A DNA stretch of 64,000 nucleotides. Source: JABSOG01 sp041583135 (GTDB lineage: Bacteria; Pseudomonadota; Gammaproteobacteria; Enterobacterales; Alteromonadaceae). The position numbers and the translations under genes are program-made. Within the stretch, counting starts at the first letter, position 1; each line of letters opens with the position of its first letter. Under the pieces are notes generated by a model. That model ran no database searches and was not told the DNA's origin. It saw nothing but the letters and a program-made list of their open reading frames with translations. Of this stretch, positions 51,651 to 59,640 are shown piece by piece. Location of the stretch: the NCBI GenBank assembly GCA_041583135.1, contig JBFHGJ010000001.1, positions 62,001 through 126,000 of the forward strand, given 5' to 3'.

Positions 51651-52445
51651 GTGAATATCTGGACCGTCGCAAATCAAAAAGGTGGGGTTGGTAAAACCAC
51701 CACCACAGTCACCTTAGGTGGCCTTTTGGCTGCTCGCGGTCAGCGGGTGTTACTGGTCGATACCGACCCTCATGCATCTTTAACCTACTACTTTGGTATT
51801 GACTCAGAAGAACTAGAGCTCAGTGTGTATGAGCTGTTTATTCGTGGTAAGAAAATCACCAAAGAAGAGATTTTACAGTCACTTTGCCCCAGTGGTCTTG
51901 AGGGGTTAGATATTTTACCGGCCACGATGGCACTGGCGACTTTAGATAGAGCCATGGGCAACCAAAGCGGCATGGGACTGATATTAGAGCGTGCCATCAA
52001 AAAGCTGGCCGAAGAATACGATTATGTTATTTTAGATTGTCCTCCGGTGCTTGGCGCTTTGATGGTCAATGCCATTGCCGCCTGTCAGCGGCTGCTGATC
52101 CCGGTGCAAACCGAGTTTTTGGCGCTAAAAGGGCTTGATAGAATGCTCAAGACCATGGATTTGATCCAAGTTTCTCAGACGAAGCACTATCAGTTTACCA
52201 TTATTCCGACGATGTACGATAAACGCACCAAGGCGTCATTGTTGACCTATCGCAAGTTGGTAGAAATGTATGGCGGACATGTGTGGGCCGGTGTGATCCC
52301 GGAAGATACCAAGTTTCGTGATGCCAGCTTGGCGCAACAGCCGCCATCTGTCTATAGTCCTAGATCTAGAGGTGTTTTCGCCTATAATACGCTTTTGACC
52401 TATTTGTTGTCGTTAACCGAGGATGAGGTGATCATCAGTGAGTAA
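51651..52445 (+). CDS. parC: ParC, ParA-like ATPase for polar chemosensory arrays
   Basis: 264 residues starting at GTG 51651, 6 nt after cheB. The deviant Walker A is NQKGGVGKTTTTVTLGG, with LVDTDPHASLTYYFG and VILDCPPVLGALMVNA. In Vibrio the ParA-type protein of this che operon (ParC) places arrays at the pole. It is not the chromosomal ParA, since no parB or parS is nearby. It overlaps the next gene by 8 nt. Confidence 0.88.
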   Translation: MNIWTVANQKGGVGKTTTTVTLGGLLAARGQRVLLVDTDPHASLTYYFGIDSEELELSVYELFIRGKKITKEEILQSLCPSGLEGLDILPATMALATLDRAMGNQSGMGLILERAIKKLAEEYDYVILDCPPVLGALMVNAIAACQRLLIPVQTEFLALKGLDRMLKTMDLIQVSQTKHYQFTIIPTMYDKRTKASLLTYRKLVEMYGGHVWAGVIPEDTKFRDASLAQQPPSVYSPRSRGVFAYNTLLTYLLSLTEDEVIISE

Positions 52446-53148
52446 AAGTGGCTTTGCCAGTGAAAAAGTAATGCGTAACTATTTGAGCGCGTTATTGGTC
52501 GATGAAGATGAGACAGCCCTTGCTCAAGCCGACAAAGAGAAATTGCGTCCAGTAGAGAAGTTACTGGAAAAGGTTAACGTCATAGAACAACCGCCCAAAG
52601 CGGTGCCTGTAGAGAAACAGGCGGTCACCACGCCAGAACGGGTGTTGGATAAAGTTGAGCAGGCCGTTGCCAAAGAGCTCAGCAAAAAGGAATATCGCAG
52701 CGGCGAGTTTCAAGCGTTGTTTTTTGATGTGGCCGGTCTGACCGTCGCGGTGCCCTTGACTGAACTTGGCGGCATTCATCGTATGGACAAGCTCAACCAG
52801 CTGCCGGGTAAGCCCCCTTGGTTTATGGGCGTGATGCTACACCGCGAAGAAAAAATCAACGTGGTTAACAGTGCGCTTTGGGTGATGCCGGAAAAATATG
52901 ATGAAAATATGGAAAATGAGCTGGATTATCAATATATTATCATGCTCGATGACAGTAGGTGGGGGATCGCCTGCGGCGAATTGGTCAATACGGTGACCTT
53001 AAGCCAGGATGACGTCAAATGGCGGGAGCAGGCCGGTAGACGTCCATGGTTAGCCGGATTGATAAAAGAGCGAATGTGCGCTTTACTAGATGTAAGTGCC
53101 ATGATAGAACTGCTCGAACAAGGTCAAGACAGCGGCACAGGGCTTTAA
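52438..53148 (+). CDS. parP: ParP, CheW-like array-tethering protein
   Basis: 236 residues. The N-terminal half is a charged, flexible segment. The C-terminal half (about 95-230) is a CheW-like domain (FQALFFDVAGLTVAVPLTEL; LPGKPPWFMGVMLHREEKINVVN). In Vibrio, ParP couples ParC to CheA through this domain. GTG start inside the end of parC. Confidence 0.87.
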   Translation: MSKSGFASEKVMRNYLSALLVDEDETALAQADKEKLRPVEKLLEKVNVIEQPPKAVPVEKQAVTTPERVLDKVEQAVAKELSKKEYRSGEFQALFFDVAGLTVAVPLTELGGIHRMDKLNQLPGKPPWFMGVMLHREEKINVVNSALWVMPEKYDENMENELDYQYIIMLDDSRWGIACGELVNTVTLSQDDVKWREQAGRRPWLAGLIKERMCALLDVSAMIELLEQGQDSGTGL

Positions 53149-53233
53149 CACGTTGTTTTAAATGACCGACAAAGATGAATTAGGGCCATAATTGGCCGGT
53201 AATAGAAAAACCTCTTGCCAAGGAGCAAGCTCA

Positions 53234-53734
53234 ATGAGTCAAGACAGAATAGTTACAGCCAACAGCTCCGGCGGCAAAGCCGGCGACGAAGTATTGCAGT
53301 GGGTTACCTTTCGTTTAGAGAATGAAACTTACGGCATTAACGTAATGCAGGTGCAAGAAGTGTTGCGTTATACCGATATCGCACCTGTCCCTGGGGCGCC
53401 AAGCTATGTGTTGGGGATCATAAACTTACGCGGTAATGTTGTCACAGTTATTGATACTCGCTCAAGATTCGGTTTGCCTTTTGCCGAGCATACCGACAGC
53501 ACCCGTATCGTGATCATCGAAGCAGAAAAACAAGTGATCGGTATTTTGGTCGATAGTGTTGCCGAGGTGGTTTACCTGCGCACCTCTGAAATTGACAATG
53601 CGCCAAATGTCGGTACCGAAGAAAGTGCAAAATTCATTCAAGGCGTCAGCAACCGCGACGGTGAATTGTTGATCTTGGTGGATTTAAACAAACTGCTCGA
53701 TGAAGAAGAGTGGGATGAAATTTCCGGTTTCTAA
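53234..53734 (+). CDS. cheW: Chemotaxis coupling protein CheW
   Basis: 166 residues from the ATG at 53234 with AAGGAG upstream. The canonical CheW core is present: WVTFRLENETYGINVMQVQE, GIINLRGNVVTVIDTR and VDSVAEVVYL. It joins CheA to chemoreceptors. Confidence 0.96.
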   Translation: MSQDRIVTANSSGGKAGDEVLQWVTFRLENETYGINVMQVQEVLRYTDIAPVPGAPSYVLGIINLRGNVVTVIDTRSRFGLPFAEHTDSTRIVIIEAEKQVIGILVDSVAEVVYLRTSEIDNAPNVGTEESAKFIQGVSNRDGELLILVDLNKLLDEEEWDEISGF

Positions 53735-53779
53735 AGCCTTAATTAAACCCGGGGTCTAACTGGCCTCGGGTCAAACATC

Positions 53780-54172
53780 ATGCCTATATATCTTACCTAT
53801 ATTCCTCATGTCTTGGCCATTGTCGCTTTGGTTTGGCTGTTTATTTTGCGCAAACGCATTGCACAGATGGAGCAAAAACACACCCATCAGATGCAGCAGG
53901 TGACCAAGCAACTGGTGATCAGCCGTAGTGAAATCAAAGAGATCAGAGCCGCCGTACTCGGCCTTGGCAAAAAGGTGACCGGCCTTGAAACCGTGACCTA
54001 TGAGGTGTCTGAAAAGCAAGAAGAAATGCAACTGTTTGAACCTGACTCGAAGCTCTATTCAAGAGCGGTGAAAATGGTTGAACTCGGCGCCAACGTCGAG
54101 GAGATCATGGCCGAATGCGAGCTGCCTCAAGCCGAAGCGGAGCTGTTGGTGTCGTTGCACAAGGGGGCTTAG
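53780..54172 (+). CDS. DUF2802 membrane-anchored protein
   Basis: 130 residues. One N-terminal membrane segment (about 6-23) is followed by a coiled coil (30-80) and a C-terminal helix-turn-helix-like segment (AVKMVELGANVEEIMAECELPQAEAELL). This matches the DUF2802 family found at the end of polar flagellar/che operons. Function unknown. Confidence 0.8.
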   Translation: MPIYLTYIPHVLAIVALVWLFILRKRIAQMEQKHTHQMQQVTKQLVISRSEIKEIRAAVLGLGKKVTGLETVTYEVSEKQEEMQLFEPDSKLYSRAVKMVELGANVEEIMAECELPQAEAELLVSLHKGA

Positions 54173-54183
54173 CCCAAACCATT

Positions 54184-54210
54184 GATGGGCATTCGTGCCG
54201 ATTGCCCATC
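54184..54210. other. Hairpin in convergent region
   Basis: An 8-bp stem GATGGGCA/TGCCCATC (54184-54191, 54203-54210) with an 11-nt loop lies between the convergent DUF2802 gene and fhlB. It lacks a T run; it may be a weak two-way terminator. Confidence 0.4.
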
Positions 54211-54279
54211 CTATTAACGGCAAAAATCATAGGTTGGTTGTTGTGGAGCAACACCGAACGCTCTACGCCCAACATTCAA

Positions 54280-54588
54280 TTAAGCCTTATAATCCACCTT
54301 ATTGTGAATATTATTCCAGTTATCGGGGAACTTGCCTTGTAGTACATAGGAAAAGGCGATGAGCTCGGCGATGATGACGTAGAGCTGTTTGGGAATGTTG
54401 TCGCCCAGCTCTAAGGTGGCGAGTAACTTTGACAGTTCTTGGTCTTCGTGGACCATCACGCCGTGCTCTTTGGCGATTTCTATTATCTCTTGCGCCAGTT
54501 CACCATGGCCTTTGGCGACGACTTTAGGCGCGCCTTTGCCGCCGTCGTACTTGAGTCCTACCGCTGTCTTGTTGCTGTCATCTGCCAT
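54280..54588 (-). CDS. fhlB: FhlB, FlhB C-terminal-domain-like protein
   Basis: 102 residues resembling only the cytoplasmic end of FlhB/YscU (AVGLKYDGGKGAPKVVAKGHG; AKEHGVMVHEDQELSKLLATL; IPKQLYVIIAELIAFSY). It lacks the membrane part and the NPTH cleavage site. Such proteins can partly substitute for the FlhB C-terminal fragment in export switching. It follows the FliK-like gene with a one-base gap. Confidence 0.88.
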   Translation of the reverse strand: MADDSNKTAVGLKYDGGKGAPKVVAKGHGELAQEIIEIAKEHGVMVHEDQELSKLLATLELGDNIPKQLYVIIAELIAFSYVLQGKFPDNWNNIHNKVDYKA

Positions 54589-54589
54589 G

Positions 54590-56698
54590 TCATACCTTTA
54601 TTTGTAAAAGACTGGTGAGCTTTCTGTTGTCGTTGTTTGACTGTATCTTACCGAGGGAGCTTTGGATCTTATCGACCTTCACCCCATGAAACACCAGCCT
54701 TTGCTCGAGGGTATCGCTGAATTTTTCGATTTGTCTCAGTGCCAGCGCTTTTTCAGCATACATTTGCATCGTCACTTCGCCTTCTTTGAGCTTGGCACTC
54801 ACCAACATTTTGCCGAGGTCGCCTAGGTCAAAGGTGAGGTTGAGTTGCCAGATGCTCACTTTGTGGCCACCTTTTTTCGCCGTTTCTTCGTCTTCATTGA
54901 TGGTTAAACTGAGTTCTTTTATCTCATCGTCAACTTTTAGTGGCATGGTGATGTTGAGCTGCGGGTTGCCGTCGAGTTTTTTCTCGGCGTTTTCCAGTTG
55001 CTGATGACGCATCGTCGAACCTAAGCCCACTAAGGAGCGTAACGAGCCGCTACTTTGGTCTGACTGAGCGAGACTGGCCGTTAGCGTCTTCATGTTTTTG
55101 GGGCTCTTGTCGTCTTTATCGACCTGACCTTTTAGCAAAGCCGTTAGCTGCTGTATGACTTGGGGTGTCACCTTGGCGTCGCTTTGCACCAATTTGGCGC
55201 CAAACAGCAGCTGTAGCGCATTGGCGATGGCATTGGCAGGTGTCGGTTGAGGCTGCGGGTTGACCGTGGTCGGATTAAAATTGACGATGGTGCCGAGTAT
55301 GTTGGCAATGCGTTTGTCGGTGAGTGGGGTGTTGTGGTCGGGAATGCTGTTGCGTAGCTCGCTGAGGATTTGTTTTAGTTCGGGTAATTTTGGCGTAGCT
55401 TGCAAATCATCACCGCCTTTGGCTTGTGCCGGGGGTTGCTGAGCGAGCTGCTTTTCAATGGCACTTAAGTTTTTCAGCCCCTCAGACCAATCGATTTTTT
55501 TCGGCAATAACAGTCTCACTAACGGCTCTATCAGCTTGTCGAGGGCTTGTTTTTGCTCCACCCGATTGGCGACTACCTCTTGGTTCATCGGCATTGGGGC
55601 GATTTTATTGCCGGGGTCCAGCTGTTTGGCCGCTGCTATCAGGGGGTTATCGGTCTGCCCTTTGAGTGATCCGAGGTTGACTTTAGCCGTCTCGCTGGCA
55701 GCGGGTTGAGGTTGGGTTTTGTCAGCGCGATCATTGCTTGGCGCAGGGTCGGCAGACACTCGGCCAAGGGCTGCTTTAATGGCTGGGGTAAGCGTCTCTT
55801 TGCTAAGGGGGAGTGTGGCGAGTATTTTGGCGTCAGTGGCTTTTAGCTGTGGTGTTTGTGTGTTTGTATCGGTAGCGGTCAGGGCAAGACTCAGTTGACG
55901 TTGGCTTAAGGCGCTAATATTGGCAGTGGTGTTAGCACTTACTTTGTTTGGCAGTTGCACCACTTGGCCTTGTGGTAAGACAATCTTACTGGGGGACTGT
56001 GGTTTGGCTTCGACCTTGACCGCCATTGGCTGACCTTGGGTATGCGATTGGCTGATGGCTTGTTTGACTATCGCTTGTGCTTTATCTGCGGTCAGTGGTA
56101 TTTGGCCGCTGACTTTAGTGCCAGAGGGGGATTGCGCTTGTAGCGCTAGGGTCATTTTGCCGTTTGTACTTGATATGGTGACTTTTACCGGTTGCTTTGC
56201 GCTGAGCTTGGCGGCCAACTCTGGTGGTAGTTTAATGGGGGTATTTAAACCCGGAAGTTGCAGCGACGGGGTCTTGCTTTGACCATCAAGCACGACGGTC
56301 GCGGTGGTTTGTACACTGCCGCCGGGCTGGGCTTGATATTGCTTATTTAACGTCAACAGCGAAACGATTTGGGCGTCGCTCAGATTGACTTTCACGGTAC
56401 TGATGGCCTGTTGGTTTTGTCCTTGAAAAAACTGCACCACCGGTTGGCCGTTTTTATTCAGTGTGACGGCCACCTGATAGTTTTGTCCCGGCCGTATTTG
56501 GTTTGGCAGTTGTGGTAGCGGCTGATTGACGACCTGCTGGCCGATATTGATGCTCAGCTGCGCGCTTTGTTTGGAGAGAATCTCAACCCGTGCATTGTAC
56601 ATTTGCCCCATTTGGATCTTAATCGCGCCAAGCTCTGCATTGGTGGCTTTGGCCCCTGACGAGGCGAGGTTGGGCATGGGCAAATTGAAGTTGGGCAT
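54590..56698 (-). CDS. FliK-like large flagellar protein
   Basis: 702 residues, Gln/Pro/Lys-rich, with a C-terminal domain like the FliK switch domain (SIWQLNLTFDLGDLGKMLVSA; LRQIEKFSDTLEQRLVFHGVKV). The N-terminal half has repeated beta-rich patterns (INIGQQVVNQPLPQLPNQIR). Its pairing with fhlB mirrors fliK with flhB, so it probably acts in export control. No signal peptide. Exact role unknown. Confidence 0.8.
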   Translation of the reverse strand: MPNFNLPMPNLASSGAKATNAELGAIKIQMGQMYNARVEILSKQSAQLSINIGQQVVNQPLPQLPNQIRPGQNYQVAVTLNKNGQPVVQFFQGQNQQAISTVKVNLSDAQIVSLLTLNKQYQAQPGGSVQTTATVVLDGQSKTPSLQLPGLNTPIKLPPELAAKLSAKQPVKVTISSTNGKMTLALQAQSPSGTKVSGQIPLTADKAQAIVKQAISQSHTQGQPMAVKVEAKPQSPSKIVLPQGQVVQLPNKVSANTTANISALSQRQLSLALTATDTNTQTPQLKATDAKILATLPLSKETLTPAIKAALGRVSADPAPSNDRADKTQPQPAASETAKVNLGSLKGQTDNPLIAAAKQLDPGNKIAPMPMNQEVVANRVEQKQALDKLIEPLVRLLLPKKIDWSEGLKNLSAIEKQLAQQPPAQAKGGDDLQATPKLPELKQILSELRNSIPDHNTPLTDKRIANILGTIVNFNPTTVNPQPQPTPANAIANALQLLFGAKLVQSDAKVTPQVIQQLTALLKGQVDKDDKSPKNMKTLTASLAQSDQSSGSLRSLVGLGSTMRHQQLENAEKKLDGNPQLNITMPLKVDDEIKELSLTINEDEETAKKGGHKVSIWQLNLTFDLGDLGKMLVSAKLKEGEVTMQMYAEKALALRQIEKFSDTLEQRLVFHGVKVDKIQSSLGKIQSNNDNRKLTSLLQIKV

Positions 56699-56819
56699 AC
56701 ACTGGGCGTTTGGCTGCTGTCTTCCTTCTATATTAGGCGATTATGGCGGTGCAGGCTATAGCCCAGTTGTCGCTTGCTGTGGTATCATGCGCCGCAATTT
56801 TGATTAAAGGCCGAATTTC

Positions 56820-57449
56820 TTGTCCGTTGAGTTAAGTGTTGACAATCTAAGTTGTATTAGACAGGACCGCTGTCTGTTCGAACAGCTGAGCTTTTCTCTT
56901 AAAAGTGGCGACATTATGCAGGTTGCCGGGCCTAACGGTGCGGGTAAATCATCACTTCTTCGTATTCTCGCCGGTTTTCTCACTCCCCATTCGGGTCAGG
57001 TGTGCTATCAAGGGCAGACTGTGGATAAGCAGCGCCTTGAATTTAACGACGATCTATTGTTTATCGGCCATAAAGCCGGGGTCAATGGTCATTTAAGTGC
57101 CTTTGAAAATCTGCAATATTGGGTTGATACCCATGGCTGTGTCGATGAGCACGACCCCTACTCTCTGCTGGGGCGGCTGGGGCTGGTTGGACTGGAAGAT
57201 GTGGCCGTCAGTCAACTTTCCGCCGGTCAACAACGTAAGGTGGCTTTGGCGCGGTTGTGGTTGTCAAAGGCTAGGATTTGGATCTTAGATGAGCCTTTTA
57301 CGGCCATCGACGCCTCTGGGGTCAAGGGACTACAGCGGCGCTTCGAGCAGTTTTTGGCAAGTGGCGGCATGATTGTGCTGACAACCCATCAAGATTTGAC
57401 CATGAACTTTCCATCGTTACAGCAATTGCGCTTGGAGTATCGGTTTTAG
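56820..57449 (+). CDS. ccmA: CcmA, heme-handling ABC ATPase of cytochrome c maturation
   Basis: 209 residues starting at TTG 56820 with AAAGG upstream; no better ATG exists. It has Walker A GPNGAGKSSLLRILAG, signature LSAGQQRKVALARL and Walker B IWILDEPFTAID. With CcmB, C and D it releases holo-CcmE. First gene of the ccm operon. Confidence 0.95.
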   Translation: MSVELSVDNLSCIRQDRCLFEQLSFSLKSGDIMQVAGPNGAGKSSLLRILAGFLTPHSGQVCYQGQTVDKQRLEFNDDLLFIGHKAGVNGHLSAFENLQYWVDTHGCVDEHDPYSLLGRLGLVGLEDVAVSQLSAGQQRKVALARLWLSKARIWILDEPFTAIDASGVKGLQRRFEQFLASGGMIVLTTHQDLTMNFPSLQQLRLEYRF

Positions 57450-57452
57450 CCT

Positions 57453-58127
57453 ATGTTGAGTTATAGTCAAAGCTTTGTCGCGACGCTAAAGCGTGATCTG
57501 AAGTTAGCACTCAGGCAGCCGGTCGATGTGGTCAATCCGCTGTTTTTCTTTGTGTTGGTCATTGTGCTGTTCCCCATCGGCATTGGACCGGAGCCTAATT
57601 TGTTACAACGTATTTCACCAGGGGTGATTTGGGTGGCTGCATTGCTGGCAACTTTGCTTGGCGCCGAGAAGTTGTTTAAAGAAGATCATCACGATGGAAC
57701 ACTCGAACAAGTGGTGCTCTCACCTGTGCCTATGTCTTTGTATGTACTGGCAAAAATCTCTGCACACTGGCTTTTAAGTGCACTGCCTTTGTTGCTGGTA
57801 TCGCCGCTTTTGGCGGCCTTTCTCAATATTAATGCCTCGGGGCTGGTCGCAGTCGCTTTAACTTTGCTTGTCGCCACGCCTCTGTTAAGTATAATTGCTG
57901 CCATTGGCGCGGCATTGACGGTGGGTTTGCAAAAAGGCGGCGTATTGATCAGTTTGTTGGTATTGCCTTTGAATATCCCGGTGCTTATTTTTGCCACTTC
58001 TGCGGTGGACATTGCCATTGCCGGTTATGGCTATAGTGGACAGCTGGCCATTTTGGCGGCGATGCTGGTACTGGCCTTACTCGGCGGCCCAAAAGCCATA
58101 TCGGCGGCGCTTAAGGTCAGCGTTTAG
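57453..58127 (+). CDS. ccmB: CcmB, ABC permease subunit
   Basis: 224 residues, six membrane segments, typical start LKRDLKLALRQPVDVVNPLFFF and the conserved EKLFKEDHHDGTLEQ. It lies 3 nt after ccmA. Confidence 0.96.
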   Translation: MLSYSQSFVATLKRDLKLALRQPVDVVNPLFFFVLVIVLFPIGIGPEPNLLQRISPGVIWVAALLATLLGAEKLFKEDHHDGTLEQVVLSPVPMSLYVLAKISAHWLLSALPLLLVSPLLAAFLNINASGLVAVALTLLVATPLLSIIAAIGAALTVGLQKGGVLISLLVLPLNIPVLIFATSAVDIAIAGYGYSGQLAILAAMLVLALLGGPKAISAALKVSV

Positions 58128-58194
58128 TCCAAGGCACACCGCGGTTTTTATGTGCTTGAATTTATGAATGATTTATCCATCAAGGCGGTTTGAT

Positions 58195-58953
58195 ATGTGG
58201 AAATGGTTGCACCCTTTTGCCAAGTCTGAGCGTTGCTATCAATTGTGTCATCAACTGGCGCCATGGTTTGGTTTGCTGGGATTGGTGCTGATCGTCATCG
58301 GTACTATCTGGGGCATGGCTTATGCGCCGATGGACTATCAACAGGGCAATAGTTTTAGGATCATCTACATCCATGTTCCGGCAGCGATGCTGTCGATGGG
58401 CATTTACCTCTCTATGGCCATTGCCGCTTTTGTTGCGATGGTGTGGCAGATCAAATTATCCGAAACCTACATTATCGCCGTGGCACCTGTCGGCATCGCC
58501 TTTACAATGGTGGCGCTGTTTACCGGCGCGGTATGGGGCAAGCCGATGTGGGGCGCGTGGTGGGTATGGGATGCCAGACTCACCTCTGAGTTGATTTTGT
58601 TGTTTCTGTATATTGGTATTTTGTCTTTATACAATGCCTTTGAAGATTCCGCTGCGGCCGGTAAGGCGACTTGTATTTTAACCTTGGTCGGGTCGGTTAA
58701 CTTGCCGATCATTCATTATTCGGTGGAATGGTGGAATACGTTGCACCAAGGAGCAACCCTAACGAAAGGGGCTATCACCATGGATATGGGGATCCCACTG
58801 GTTATCAATATCTTTGGCTTTGGTTTTTTTGTCGCTTATGTCAGCTGTATCCGTATGGCCAATGAAATTGTCGAGCGTGAAAAACATCGTCCTTGGGTAA
58901 GGGATATGTTTAGCCACACCACACCAAGTATAAATCAGACCAAAGGTGCCTGA
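58195..58953 (+). CDS. ccmC: CcmC, heme-delivery membrane protein
   Basis: 252 residues from the ATG at 58195 (AAGGCGG upstream); the frame extends 9 codons farther. Six membrane segments, with the tryptophan-rich WWD motif in MWGAWWVWDARLTSE and flanking histidines (IIYIHVPAAM and IIHYSVEWWNTLHQG). It loads heme onto CcmE. Confidence 0.97.
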   Translation: MWKWLHPFAKSERCYQLCHQLAPWFGLLGLVLIVIGTIWGMAYAPMDYQQGNSFRIIYIHVPAAMLSMGIYLSMAIAAFVAMVWQIKLSETYIIAVAPVGIAFTMVALFTGAVWGKPMWGAWWVWDARLTSELILLFLYIGILSLYNAFEDSAAAGKATCILTLVGSVNLPIIHYSVEWWNTLHQGATLTKGAITMDMGIPLVINIFGFGFFVAYVSCIRMANEIVEREKHRPWVRDMFSHTTPSINQTKGA

Positions 58954-58954
58954 T

Positions 58955-59167
58955 ATGCAGTTTGAATCTTTTGCCGATTTTATTGATATGGGTGGCTATG
59001 GCTTTTATGTCTGGCTGGCGTTTGCCTTTACCCTGATAGTGTATGTTGGTCTGATGGTGATGAGCCTGCGCAGACAAAAGCAACTGCAAAAGGAAGTGAC
59101 CACCATGCTCGATAGAGAGCAGCGTATTAAACAAGCCAAACAAGCGGGGGCCTCTGATCTGTTATGA
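58955..59167 (+). CDS. ccmD: CcmD, small membrane protein
   Basis: 70 residues from the ATG at 58955, one base after the ccmC stop. One membrane segment (YVWLAFAFTLIVYVGLMV) and a basic cytoplasmic tail, as in CcmD. It stabilises CcmC-CcmE. It overlaps ccmE by 4 nt. Confidence 0.93.
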   Translation: MQFESFADFIDMGGYGFYVWLAFAFTLIVYVGLMVMSLRRQKQLQKEVTTMLDREQRIKQAKQAGASDLL

Positions 59168-59640
59168 ATCCACGTCGTAAACAAAGGCTATATGCCATTA
59201 TCAGCCTGCTGCTGGGCTTATCTGCCATTACTGGGCTTGTCCTCTACGCCCTAAGCGAGAACATTGACTTGTTCTTTACCCCTTCTGAGGTAATTGACGG
59301 TCGCAAAAAAGACGGTATCAAGCCTGAGATTGGCCAGCGCCTGCGTATTGGCGGACTGGTGGTACCCGGCTCGGTCAAACGCAACGATGAGACGTTGGAC
59401 GTCAGCTTCGACTTGGTCGATACCGGCCCTAAGGTAACCATCGTCTATCAAGGCATTTTGCCGGATCTGTTCCGCGAAGGACAGGGCATTGTCGCGCAGG
59501 GGCATTTGGTGGCGGAAAACCGTATCGAAGCGTTTGAGGTGCTAGCCAAGCATGATGAGAATTACATGCCTGAGGAAGTTGCTGACGCACTCAAAGAAAT
59601 GGGTCAGTACAAAAGCGAATACGGCAAAGACAAGGAATAG
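59164..59640 (+). CDS. ccmE: CcmE, heme chaperone
   Basis: 158 residues, an N-terminal membrane anchor and the OB-fold. The covalent heme histidine lies in EVLAKHDENYMPEEV. FFTPSEV, LRIGGLVVPGSV and VYQGILPDLFREGQGIVAQG are conserved. Confidence 0.97.
   Translation: MNPRRKQRLYAIISLLLGLSAITGLVLYALSENIDLFFTPSEVIDGRKKDGIKPEIGQRLRIGGLVVPGSVKRNDETLDVSFDLVDTGPKVTIVYQGILPDLFREGQGIVAQGHLVAENRIEAFEVLAKHDENYMPEEVADALKEMGQYKSEYGKDKE

Noticed and set aside
51651..52445. Chromosome-partition ParA
   Set aside because: No parB or parS; the location in the che operon before a CheW-like gene indicates ParC.
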